A stretch of DNA of 9,255 nt from NCBI GenBank assembly GCA_947588865.1, contig CANPYQ010000045.1, forward strand, positions 1 to 9,255. The letters are read 5' to 3'. The stretch comes from an uncultured Bacilli bacterium (GTDB lineage Bacteria > Bacillota_I > Bacilli_A > RF39 > UBA660). This document shows positions 1 through 6,220 of the stretch, in pieces; positions within the stretch are counted from its first letter, which is position 1, and each line of letters opens with the position of its first letter. A program made the translations under genes and the position numbers. The notes beneath the pieces were generated by a model. The model saw only the letters and a list, made by a program, of their open reading frames with translations, was not told where the DNA came from and searched no databases.

Positions 1-13
1 CTTTCTTTGGGGT

Positions 14-36
14 AAGGGGAAGTCTGCCCTTTTTTG
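14..36 (+). terminator. Possible terminator of a transcript entering from the left edge
   Basis: AAGGG (14-18) pairs with CCCTT (27-31) around an 8-nt loop and is followed by a run of T (30-35). This has the shape of an intrinsic terminator for a plus-strand gene or RNA whose body lies outside the window. The stem is only 5 bp and the local GC is clearly higher than the surroundings, so it could also be the 3' end of a structured RNA. Nothing identifies that RNA. Confidence 0.4.
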
Positions 37-137
37 ATTATTTATATAAATTAAATTTTATTTTTGTTTTCAGACTACCACCTTAAGTTTATATTATAAT
101 ATAGTTTCATTTTAAAGTAAAGATTTATAAACAAAAA

Positions 138-166
138 ACTATAAAGTTAATTTTATCCTTTATAGT
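138..166. terminator. Bidirectional intrinsic terminator at the 3' end of the WG-repeat gene
   Basis: ACTATAAAG (138-146) and CTTTATAGT (158-166) form a perfect 9-bp stem with an 11-nt loop. On the minus strand the stem is followed by TTTTTGTTT, and on the plus strand by GTTTTTTT (167-174), so it can stop transcription in both directions. The stop codon of the WG-repeat gene (160-162) lies inside the stem. No gene is visible between 1 and 159. Confidence 0.75.
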
Positions 167-1335
167 GTTTTTTTGTATGATTTAATTTCTCTTTTAACTG
201 TATTTTTTAACTCGTTTATATTACTTATTAAATCCTTTTTTATCTCTTCAATAATTGCTAGTTTTTTTCTAGCTAAGTCTTCTTTACTTTTCGATTTTAT
301 TATTATACTTGTAATACCAATATCTATTATTGAAACATAAACAGGAAATTCAATCATAATATCATTTTTATTATTTATATAATAAAATATGCCATTTGTA
401 GTCTTAACACTTGCTAAACCTTCATGAAAGTCTCTTGCATCTTCATACATGCAGGCAACAACCTCTTTACCTGTTTTATCTATATAACCATATAGACCAT
501 GTTCATCTTGGACAACTGCTAAACCTTCATGAAAGTCTCTTGCATATTTATACTTGCAGGCAACAACCTCTTTGCCTGTTTTATCTATATAACCATATTT
601 ATATTCTTCATCTATGACAACCGCTAAACCCTCATGAAAGTCTCTTGCATCTTCATACTTGCGAGTAATAACCTTTTTACCTGTTTTATCTATATAACCA
701 TATTGACCACGTTCATCTTGGACAACCGCTAAGCCTTCATGAAAATTTCTTACATAATTTCTTACATATTTACTCTTACAAGCAATAACCTCTTTACCTG
801 TTTTATCTATATAACCATGTTGATCATGTTCACCTCTAACAATCGCTAAACCCTCAAAAAAGTCTCCTGCATATTTATACTTACAAGTAAAAACCTCTTT
901 ATCCGTTTTATCTATATAGATATATTTACCATGTTCATCTTGGACAACCGCTAAGCCTTCATGAAAGTCTCTTGCATCTTTATACTTGCAAGCAATAACC
1001 TTTTCACCTGTTTTATCTATATAACCATGTCGACCAAGTTCATCTCGAACAATCGCTAAACCCTCAAGAAAGTCTCCTGCATATTCATACTTGCAAGCAA
1101 TAACCTTTTTACCTGTTTTATCTATATAACCATATTGACCACATTCATCTTGGACAACTGCTAAGCCTTCATGAAAGTCTCCTGCATATTTATACTCGCA
1201 AGTAATAACCTCTTTACCTGTTCTATCTATATAACCATATTCATGATTTTTATCTCGGATAACCGCTAAGCCTTCATGAAAGTCTAAATATCTATACGTT
1301 ACTTCCATATAATCTTCTACTTTTAAATAATCCAT
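160..1335 (-). CDS. WG-repeat protein, nine tandem ~35-residue units
   Basis: This 391-residue protein is almost entirely tandem WG (KWG-type) repeats. After a 17-residue lead come eight full units from residue 18 to about 301, each reading roughly DFHEGLAVV-DE-G-YGYIDKTGKEVIACKYKYA, then a degenerate ninth unit to about 330. The last 60 residues are charged and probably helical or coiled coil. Seven of the eight full units carry a Cys at the same place (I-A/T-C-K); the sixth has Arg instead. Despite the family name there is no Trp. I see no signal peptide or membrane segment, so it should be cytoplasmic. The unit 5 to 6 junction carries an extra four residues (NYVR). The start ATG at 1335 follows GGGAGGT with 5-nt spacing. 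WG repeats are thought to form beta-rich ligand- or protein-binding scaffolds; no specific role can be assigned. One 105-bp unit (526-630) is 33% GC by hand count, against 23% in a 60-base stretch of gerB, a weak hint of different origin. Confidence 0.9.
   Translation of the reverse strand: MDYLKVEDYMEVTYRYLDFHEGLAVIRDKNHEYGYIDRTGKEVITCEYKYAGDFHEGLAVVQDECGQYGYIDKTGKKVIACKYEYAGDFLEGLAIVRDELGRHGYIDKTGEKVIACKYKDARDFHEGLAVVQDEHGKYIYIDKTDKEVFTCKYKYAGDFFEGLAIVRGEHDQHGYIDKTGKEVIACKSKYVRNYVRNFHEGLAVVQDERGQYGYIDKTGKKVITRKYEDARDFHEGLAVVIDEEYKYGYIDKTGKEVVACKYKYARDFHEGLAVVQDEHGLYGYIDKTGKEVVACMYEDARDFHEGLASVKTTNGIFYYINNKNDIMIEFPVYVSIIDIGITSIIIKSKSKEDLARKKLAIIEEIKKDLISNINELKNTVKREIKSYKKTL
421..1281 (-). 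repeat. Coding tandem repeat array, 105-bp period, nine units
   Basis: The segment coding for HEG/EGLA recurs at plus-strand positions 421, 526, 631, 736, 853, 958, 1063, 1168 and 1273. Every step is exactly 105 bp except 736 to 853, which is 117 bp. The stretch reading CCTGTTTTATCTATATAACC is nearly invariant between units. Such similarity at the DNA level, not only in protein, points to recent or ongoing duplication or homogenisation of units. Confidence 0.9.
745..768. repeat. 12-bp perfect tandem duplication inside the repeat array
   Basis: ATTTCTTACATA occurs twice in a row (745-756 and 757-768). It inserts four residues (protein reads YVRNYVRNF) and explains why one repeat unit is 117 bp instead of 105. 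The insertion is in frame, as expected of replication slippage under selection to keep the reading frame. Confidence 0.85.
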
Positions 1336-1360
1336 ACTAAACCTCCCAATTAATACAATT

Positions 1361-1390
1361 ATTATATTATAATTTATTAAAAAATGTCAA
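1361..1390 (-). promoter_or_regulatory. Sigma-A promoter of the WG-repeat gene
   Basis: On the minus strand TTGACA (1390-1385) and TATAAT (1366-1361) are both perfect vegetative consensus boxes, separated by 18 bp. Transcription would begin near 1354, giving a leader of about 19 nt that contains the GGGAGGT Shine-Dalgarno (1347-1341) before the ATG at 1335. This is the best vegetative promoter in the window. It lies in the space shared with the divergent gerA, whose own promoter I could not identify. Confidence 0.7.
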
Positions 1391-1400
1391 TAATAACCAT

Positions 1401-1407
1401 AGGTGAG
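1401..1407 (+). promoter_or_regulatory. Shine-Dalgarno that fixes the gerA start
   Basis: AGGTGAG lies 3-4 nt before the ATG at 1411. The in-frame ATG at 1384 has only an A/T run in front of it, and its codons overlap the -35 box of the divergent promoter. The start at 1411 is therefore preferred. Confidence 0.75.
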
Positions 1408-1410
1408 TAT

Positions 1411-2880
1411 ATGAAAATAGATAATAATATAGATAAAATATTTGAAACTATTAATACAATAAATGGAAAAAGCAGCGATATTGTCACAAGATTAATAGAA
1501 AAAAAAAATTACCGTGTTGGATATGTGTTTTTAGAAAGTGTTAGTAGTGATGACAAGATAAGTGATTTCTTAAATAAGTCCCTTATTAATTTGGATAGGA
1601 AAAGATTATTTGATACATTTTTTGAACAAGTAAAAAACAATATTTATAATAGCAATATTAAGACTTGCGATACTTATGAGGATATGTTTTATTATCTTTC
1701 TAGTGGATTTACAATAATTGTTGTAGATAATAGCACAAAAGCTATTGTAATTGAAACAAGAGAATCTCTTGATAGGGGTGTAGTTGAATCGACAAGTGAA
1801 ACGATAATACGTGGCCCAAAAGATAGTTTTACGGAAAATCATAATAAAAATTTAGGTTTAATTAGAAAAAGAATTAAAGATCCAAATTTATGGTTTGAAG
1901 ATATTAAAGTTGGAGTAAGATCTAAAACAAAAGTTACAGTATCATTCATTAAGGATATTGTTCCTAGATGGAAAGTTGACAAAATACTTGACGATTTAAG
2001 AAAAATAAATATAGATGCAATACTAGACAGTGGATATATAAGAGAATTGATTGAAAAAAGCCAAAAGTCAGTTTTTCCAAAAGTCATTAGTACAGAAAGG
2101 CCTGACCTTGCCTGTACATCGCTATTAAACGGTAAAATTGTAATACTTGTTGAAAATACACCTTTTGTTTTAATACTCCCTGCAGTACTTACTGACTTTA
2201 TTCATTCTCCAGAAGATAACTATCAAAAATCTTTTAATATCTCTTTTTCAAGAATTGTTAGGACAATATGTTTTTTTATTGCTCTTTTAACCCCTGCTTT
2301 ATATATTGCTCTAATGACATATAACCATGAGATAATTCCAGATCAGTTGCTTATATCTGTAGCAATCCAACGAGATGGTGTTCCTTTTCCAACTGCTATT
2401 GAGGTATTACTGTTTGTTTTAACATTTGAAGTATTAAGAGAAGCAGATATACACTCCCCATCATTTTCTGGTAGTGCAATGAATGTTGTTGGGGCATTAA
2501 TACTAGGTGATGCAGCTGTTGCTGCTGGAATAGTTTCTCCTATTGTAATTATCGTAGTTGCCGCGACATCAATATCTGAACTTGTATTTTACGATGTAGA
2601 TATTATAGATGCCGTAAGGGAATGGAGAATATTATTTATACTAGGTGCAACATTTATGGGTATCATTGGGTTTATGATTATATTTATTATATTTATTGCA
2701 AAACTTTCAAGTCTAGAATGCCTTGGTACTCCATACTTAACTCCATTTAGTCCACTTAGTATTAGAAGTCTTAAAGATAGTTTAATTAGAGTATCCAGAA
2801 AAAATCTAAAAAATAGACCTACTTATCTCACTAAAAATGTAAAAAGGATGGGTGATCCGATTGAAGAAAATAATAATTAG
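1411..2880 (+). CDS. gerKA: Spore germination receptor subunit A (GerA/GerKA family)
   Basis: This is the A subunit of a nutrient germinant receptor in the spore inner membrane. With the start at 1411 the protein has 489 residues, normal for the family. The N-terminal soluble half (about 1-270) has the family motif ETIIRGPKDSFTE (about 130-142), TERPD (228-232) and the segment NGKIVIL-ENTPFVLILP (240-257). The membrane half begins near residue 278 and contains QRDGVPFPTAIEVLLF, FEVLREAD and VGALILGDAAVAAGIVSP, all typical, then a last hydrophobic pair and the PYLTPFSP tail motif. The usual REAG reads READ here, a modest deviation. It overlaps the downstream gerC, so translation is probably coupled. 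In Bacillus such operons are transcribed by sigma-G in the forespore; I saw no convincing sigma-G box. The A-C-B gene order matches gerK of B. subtilis. The subunit call is firm; the gerK subtype rests only on gene order. Confidence 0.93.
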   Translation: MKIDNNIDKIFETINTINGKSSDIVTRLIEKKNYRVGYVFLESVSSDDKISDFLNKSLINLDRKRLFDTFFEQVKNNIYNSNIKTCDTYEDMFYYLSSGFTIIVVDNSTKAIVIETRESLDRGVVESTSETIIRGPKDSFTENHNKNLGLIRKRIKDPNLWFEDIKVGVRSKTKVTVSFIKDIVPRWKVDKILDDLRKINIDAILDSGYIRELIEKSQKSVFPKVISTERPDLACTSLLNGKIVILVENTPFVLILPAVLTDFIHSPEDNYQKSFNISFSRIVRTICFFIALLTPALYIALMTYNHEIIPDQLLISVAIQRDGVPFPTAIEVLLFVLTFEVLREADIHSPSFSGSAMNVVGALILGDAAVAAGIVSPIVIIVVAATSISELVFYDVDIIDAVREWRILFILGATFMGIIGFMIIFIIFIAKLSSLECLGTPYLTPFSPLSIRSLKDSLIRVSRKNLKNRPTYLTKNVKRMGDPIEENNN

Positions 2881-4054
2881 TTTAATGATTTTACTTACAT
2901 TAAGTGGCTGTTGGAACTATAAAGAATTAAATGACTACTCAATTGTTACAGGTATTGCCATAGATAAAAAAGATGATAAATATGAAGTTAGCGTGCTTAT
3001 ATCTAATGCTCCTAAAAGCAGTGATGATAATGGAGATTCTGGTCAATCACAAATTGTAGTATATACTGAAGATGGAGATTCTTTATTTGAAGCACTTAAA
3101 AATATTGGATTAATATCACCTAAAGAATTATATATAGGTAGTTTTACTGTTCTAGTAGTTTCTGAAGATATTGCAAGAGAAGGATTAGAAAATGTTGTTG
3201 ACTTATTTTTAAGGTATACAAGTGCAAGAAACAACTTTTATATAGCAATTGCGAAAGATACTAAAGCTGTTAACACTCTTAAGATTGTAACTCCTCTAAC
3301 GAGTTTTCCATCTCAAAATATATCAGATAACCTAAAATCAACTACTGACTTACAAGGTACTATTGCAAAAACAAGTTTTAATGAATTGCTTTCTATTCTT
3401 TTAAGGGATGGAATCGATCCCGCAATTAACTCGATAAGTGTTGTAGGAGACCCAGAAAAGGGAGAATCTAAAGAAAATATTGAATCAAGTGAACCTAAAT
3501 CTTATATAAAAATTGGAAACTTAGCTATATTTAAAAATGATAAATTAGTAGACTGGACAACACATGATGAAAGTTTAGGTATTAATATTGTAAATAATAT
3601 GATTAACGAGATGTATCTTACCCTTAATTATAAAAATGGATATGTAGTAGTTGACACAACAAAATTTAATTCAAATGTTAAAACGAGTGTTGAAAATAAT
3701 AAACCTAAAATTGAGGTTAATGTTGAAGGTGAAGCAAGAATTATTGAAGTACGCGGTAATATCAATTTAGAAGATTCTAAATTGATTGAAGAACTTCAAG
3801 ACAAATCTAATAAAAAAATTAAAAGTCATGTAGAAAAAGCATTTAATTTAGCTGTTAAAAACAAATCTGATATTTTTGGATTTGGACTCAAATTTTATCA
3901 AAACCACCCAAAATATTTTAAGACAGTTAAAGATAATTGGGAAGATGTTATGGGCGAAATTGATCTTAATATTAAAAGTAATTTGATACTTAAAACTAAA
4001 GTATCTTCTAAAAATAGTTTGGAGGAAATACATAATGAAAAAAAAGATTACTAA
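2852..4054 (+). CDS. gerKC: Spore germination receptor lipoprotein subunit C (GerC family)
   Basis: This is the lipoprotein subunit of the germinant receptor, anchored to the outer face of the spore inner membrane. A short basic start and hydrophobic stretch lead to the lipobox LSGC (Cys20 in this numbering), and the mature protein begins CWNYKELNDYSIVTGIAID, characteristic of GerC. About 400 residues is a normal length. The start is ambiguous. GTG at 2852 follows AAGGA (2844-2848) with only 3 nt between; TTG at 2861 follows GGTGA (2851-2855) with 5 nt and would give an orthodox Met-Lys-Lys beginning. Either way the gene starts inside gerA (20-29 bp overlap) with no ATG available. Its 3' end overlaps gerB by 20 bp. 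The C-terminal region after about residue 230 is the conserved Ger(x)C domain. Family assignment is firm; the exact start is not. Confidence 0.92.
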   Translation: MIRLKKIIISLMILLTLSGCWNYKELNDYSIVTGIAIDKKDDKYEVSVLISNAPKSSDDNGDSGQSQIVVYTEDGDSLFEALKNIGLISPKELYIGSFTVLVVSEDIAREGLENVVDLFLRYTSARNNFYIAIAKDTKAVNTLKIVTPLTSFPSQNISDNLKSTTDLQGTIAKTSFNELLSILLRDGIDPAINSISVVGDPEKGESKENIESSEPKSYIKIGNLAIFKNDKLVDWTTHDESLGINIVNNMINEMYLTLNYKNGYVVVDTTKFNSNVKTSVENNKPKIEVNVEGEARIIEVRGNINLEDSKLIEELQDKSNKKIKSHVEKAFNLAVKNKSDIFGFGLKFYQNHPKYFKTVKDNWEDVMGEIDLNIKSNLILKTKVSSKNSLEEIHNEKKDY

Positions 4055-5114
4055 TTTCGAAATATCTACTTTGAATTATTTTATTACAAGAGCCTTTCTT
4101 ATAGGTATTACTTTTAATGCTTTAATTAATTTCATGAAACAAGATAGCTGGATTATACCTATTTTAGGTATAATCCCTGGAATAATGTTCATATTTGTTA
4201 TTAATTATATTATGAATTATGAACCTTCATTAAGTCTACCAGATAAAATAATTAAATTATTCAAAAGGAAAATTGGTGTAGTTATAATTATTATAAGTGT
4301 CCTATTTGCATTTTTTATGTGTACTCTAAACTTTCTTAATTTAGGTAATTTCATACAAAGTCAATTTCTAACTAAAACACCTATACTCGCTATTGTAATA
4401 CTATTTGCAATTGCTACTTTTTATATTTTAACTAAAGGAATTAATACTATGTCTAGAACTAGTAATATATTATTTTATTTGAATATAATTTTTTTAATTA
4501 TTAGTTCCTTAGGGCTTATTCAATCACTAAAAATATCAAATTTAAAACCATTTTTAGTATCTAGCATGGAAGATTATGCAAGTGGATTAAATAGCTATTA
4601 TGCGTTTAATATATCACCTATGATTCTTTTAACTATGATACCAAAAGATAGGATTGAAAATCCAAAAATTAAAAAGTGTCTAATAATATCATATATTTTA
4701 TCCGCAATTACTTTATTTGGTTTAATATTTGAAACACTTGCAGTTTTTGGGTATGAACTTGCATCTTTATATGAATATGCAGAATTTCATGTATTAAAAC
4801 ATGTATCCCTATTTGGGCTTAATTCTAGAATAGAAAGTATTTTGGTTATGCAACTACTTTATGATGTATTTATATTTAATGTTTTCGTTATTTATTTTAT
4901 AGCTAATAATGTTAAAACTGTATTTAAATTTAAAAAAGTTAATTTACTATATTTTATAACTTGTATTCTAATTATTGTTGGTACACTTTTTTTATCAAAA
5001 TATAACATTTATCTAGATAATTTAATAGCTAACATTATTCCTATATTTGCAACTATATTTACTATTCTGTTTGTTGCTATTATATGCATAAAAATAAAAA
5101 TAAGTAAAAAATGA
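4035..5114 (+). CDS. gerKB: Spore germination receptor permease subunit B (GerB family)
   Basis: This is the membrane subunit of the germinant receptor, a member of the spore permease branch of the amino acid/polyamine/organocation transporter superfamily; in B. subtilis the B subunit takes part in germinant recognition. The 359 residues are dominated by about ten hydrophobic segments spread over the whole length, and the opening (MKKKITNFEIS...DSWIIPILGIIPG) fits the family. Length is normal. The ATG at 4035 has a strong GGAGGA (4021-4026) with 8-nt spacing, located inside the end of gerC, with which it overlaps by 20 bp. Codons near 39-47 form a perfect 11-bp inverted repeat in the DNA (4150-4176). 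The TGA stop (5112-5114) falls in the loop of the terminator. There is no sign of truncation. Substrate specificity cannot be read from the sequence. Confidence 0.92.
   Translation: MKKKITNFEISTLNYFITRAFLIGITFNALINFMKQDSWIIPILGIIPGIMFIFVINYIMNYEPSLSLPDKIIKLFKRKIGVVIIIISVLFAFFMCTLNFLNLGNFIQSQFLTKTPILAIVILFAIATFYILTKGINTMSRTSNILFYLNIIFLIISSLGLIQSLKISNLKPFLVSSMEDYASGLNSYYAFNISPMILLTMIPKDRIENPKIKKCLIISYILSAITLFGLIFETLAVFGYELASLYEYAEFHVLKHVSLFGLNSRIESILVMQLLYDVFIFNVFVIYFIANNVKTVFKFKKVNLLYFITCILIIVGTLFLSKYNIYLDNLIANIIPIFATIFTILFVAIICIKIKISKK
4150..4176 (+). repeat. Perfect 11-bp inverted repeat inside gerB
   Basis: GGATTATACCT (4150-4160) and AGGTATAATCC (4166-4176) are exact reverse complements separated by ATTTT. 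The messenger would form an 11-bp stem with a 5-nt loop about 115 nt into gerB. It is not followed by a U run, so it is not an ordinary terminator. The peptide across it, IIPILGIIPG, is itself a near repeat, which may partly explain it. Confidence 0.8.
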
Positions 5115-5128
5115 TTACTTATTTTTTT
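5096..5128. terminator. Bidirectional terminator between convergent gerB and the tail-anchored protein gene
   Basis: ATAAGTAA (5100-5107) pairs with TTACTTAT (5115-5122) around a 7-nt loop, and the flanking A run (5096-5100) pairs further with the T run (5122-5128). T-rich tails follow on both strands. The gerB stop (5112-5114) is in the loop, and the stop of the convergent gene (5127-5129) lies at the edge. One hairpin serves both genes, which end only 12 nt apart. Confidence 0.75.
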
Positions 5129-5909
5129 ATGTTAATACAAAATATAAAACACCTGAAATAATTAATACTATTAGTACAATCAATAATATTATTATAAATT
5201 TATTGCTTTTCTTTATATTATGATTCATACTTTTTAACTCATCAAAGTCCTTTTGTGTAAATCCAAAACTTGATGTATAGAAAGATTTATCTATTTCTTC
5301 TTTTTCTTCTAAGTCTGTATCTTGTTTTGAAATTTCTTTTTCTTGCTCTATTATTTTTTTTATTGAAGATACATCACCAACCATTGTATTGGATTTAAGT
5401 TCATCAAGTAATCCTACATCATCTGTATCATTTAATTTTGATAGGGCTTTTGTTGCAGTTAAAGTATTAATTAGTTCTTTTAACTCCTTTTCTTCTTTTT
5501 CTATATCATATTCTTTACCCTTTTTAGTTAAGCTTTTGAGTGTATTATACTGCTCCTCATTTAAACTGCGATATTTAACTTTTTCTTTTGGTTCTGCTTG
5601 TACTTTAGATAATATATCATTTATATCATAGTTTCTATGTTCTTCTTTTTCTTCTACAATAGGTTCTTCTTCTTGTTTCTTCTCTTTTATTATTCCCCTA
5701 AGTTCTCTTTGTTTTTTATAATTTTCTCTGTTTTTAAGCATCTCTTTTACTTTAGAAATATCTATTTCATTAGTTTTTTCAATTGTAGCCACACCCTCTA
5801 TATTTGTATAGCTATCTAGATCTTCAATTTGCTTATATAAATTTTTATTCCTGTTACTACGACCTGTAAATGCAACATCACTATTGTATCTATCCATCCT
5901 ACTAGCCAT
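5127..5909 (-). CDS. Unrecognised charged tail-anchored protein (260 aa)
   Basis: I do not recognise this protein as a member of a named family. It begins MASRMDRYNSDVAFTGRSNR, then a segment with YTNIEGVATIEKTNEIDISKVKEML (about 34-58). Long stretches rich in Lys and Glu follow (60-150 and 180-208), probably helical or coiled coil. A short conserved-looking block FGFTQKDFDELK (215-226) comes just before the membrane segment. The last 22-23 residues (about 238-260) are wholly hydrophobic and end the protein, with Lys residues just before them: a classic C-terminal tail anchor that leaves the bulk in the cytoplasm. There is no signal peptide. The start ATG at 5909 has AGGTGA (5919-5914) at 4-nt spacing. 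It is a single-gene unit, divergent from ferredoxin and convergent with gerB. A role in cell division, envelope or sporulation would be a guess from position only. Confidence 0.85.
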   Translation of the reverse strand: MASRMDRYNSDVAFTGRSNRNKNLYKQIEDLDSYTNIEGVATIEKTNEIDISKVKEMLKNRENYKKQRELRGIIKEKKQEEEPIVEEKEEHRNYDINDILSKVQAEPKEKVKYRSLNEEQYNTLKSLTKKGKEYDIEKEEKELKELINTLTATKALSKLNDTDDVGLLDELKSNTMVGDVSSIKKIIEQEKEISKQDTDLEEKEEIDKSFYTSSFGFTQKDFDELKSMNHNIKKSNKFIIILLIVLIVLIISGVLYFVLT

Positions 5910-5925
5910 ACCATCACCTATTAAT

Positions 5926-5954
5926 AATATACCATACTTTTAAAAATATTAAAA
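5926..5954 (-). promoter_or_regulatory. Probable extended -10 promoter of the tail-anchored protein gene
   Basis: On the minus strand TGGTATATT (5934-5926) is an extended -10 element (TG, one base, TATATT). The -35 position 17 bp upstream reads TTTTAA (5954-5949), a weak match, as is usual with extended -10 promoters. Only 6 nt separate the -10 box from the AGGTGA Shine-Dalgarno (5919-5914), so the leader would be about 10 nt. Confidence 0.45.
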
Positions 5955-5962
5955 TATTTTAC

Positions 5963-5991
5963 TTGCTTTTTTCATATAATTTATTTATAAT
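5963..5991 (+). promoter_or_regulatory. Probable ferredoxin promoter
   Basis: TTGCTT (5963-5968) and TATAAT (5986-5991) are separated by 17 bp. A second TATAAT at 5975-5980 lacks a good -35 but would give a more usual leader. Using the better-spaced pair, transcription would start near 5998, right at the GGAGGT Shine-Dalgarno (5998-6003). The two start positions cannot be told apart from the sequence. Confidence 0.45.
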
Positions 5992-6008
5992 TATTCTGGA
6001 GGTATATT

Positions 6009-6203
6009 ATGAAATTAAAAATTAATAAAGATTTATGCATCGGTTGTGGGGCTTGCCAAGCAATTTGCCCTGAAGTATTTGAAATTGAAGATGACGGCCT
6101 CGCTAGCGTTATAGTTGAAGATGTTGAAGATGAATTAAAAGACGATGCAATTGATGCAAAAGAAGGATGCCCTACAAGTGCAATTGAAGATGTTGAAAAT
6201 TAA
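6009..6203 (+). CDS. Small 4Fe-4S ferredoxin
   Basis: This is a 64-residue acidic ferredoxin that carries electrons at low potential in the cytoplasm. The cluster ligands are visible as C10-x2-C13-x2-C16 in CIGCGACQAICP and the distant C54 in GCPTSAI, the arrangement of single-cluster [4Fe-4S] ferredoxins of the Bacillus/Desulfovibrio type. C20, in front of the Pro, is a fifth Cys; in two-cluster ferredoxins that position ligates the second cluster, but the other three ligands are absent, so it is probably a remnant. The start ATG has GGAGGT (5998-6003) at 5-nt spacing. It is a monocistronic unit with its own promoter and terminator, so its redox partner cannot be inferred from neighbours. 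Confidence 0.93.
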   Translation: MKLKINKDLCIGCGACQAICPEVFEIEDDGLASVIVEDVEDELKDDAIDAKEGCPTSAIEDVEN

Positions 6204-6220
6204 CAAAAAATAAAACTAAC

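Noticed and set aside
411..617. Plus-strand open frame with repeated His/Leu-rich peptide, antisense to the WG gene
   Set aside because: Its repetition is just the complement of the WG repeat units; there is no ribosome-binding site and no plausible protein character.
421..1281. CRISPR-like or direct-repeat array
   Set aside because: The units are contiguous, in frame, 105 bp long and code for WG repeats; there are no unique spacers between short repeats.
1333..1339. CATACTA as a sigma-G -10 box for gerA
   Set aside because: No matching -35 lies 17-18 bp upstream and the motif covers the start codon of the WG gene, so chance is as likely.
1384..1410. Earlier in-frame ATG for gerA at 1384, adding nine residues
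   Set aside because: It has no Shine-Dalgarno, overlaps the -35 box of the divergent promoter, and the ATG at 1411 has AGGTGAG in front.
5112..5114. TGA read as Trp (Mycoplasma-type code)
   Set aside because: TGA ends gerB and spmB at the expected family lengths and Trp codons in the genes are TGG, so the code is standard.
5389..5819. Plus-strand open frames antisense to the tail-anchored protein (Ser/Phe-rich)
   Set aside because: They mirror Lys/Glu-rich codons of the minus-strand gene, lack ribosome-binding sites and resemble no protein.
5941..5960. AAAATATTTT palindrome between the divergent promoters as an operator
   Set aside because: Ten-base A/T palindromes are common by chance at this base composition and nothing else supports a regulator site.
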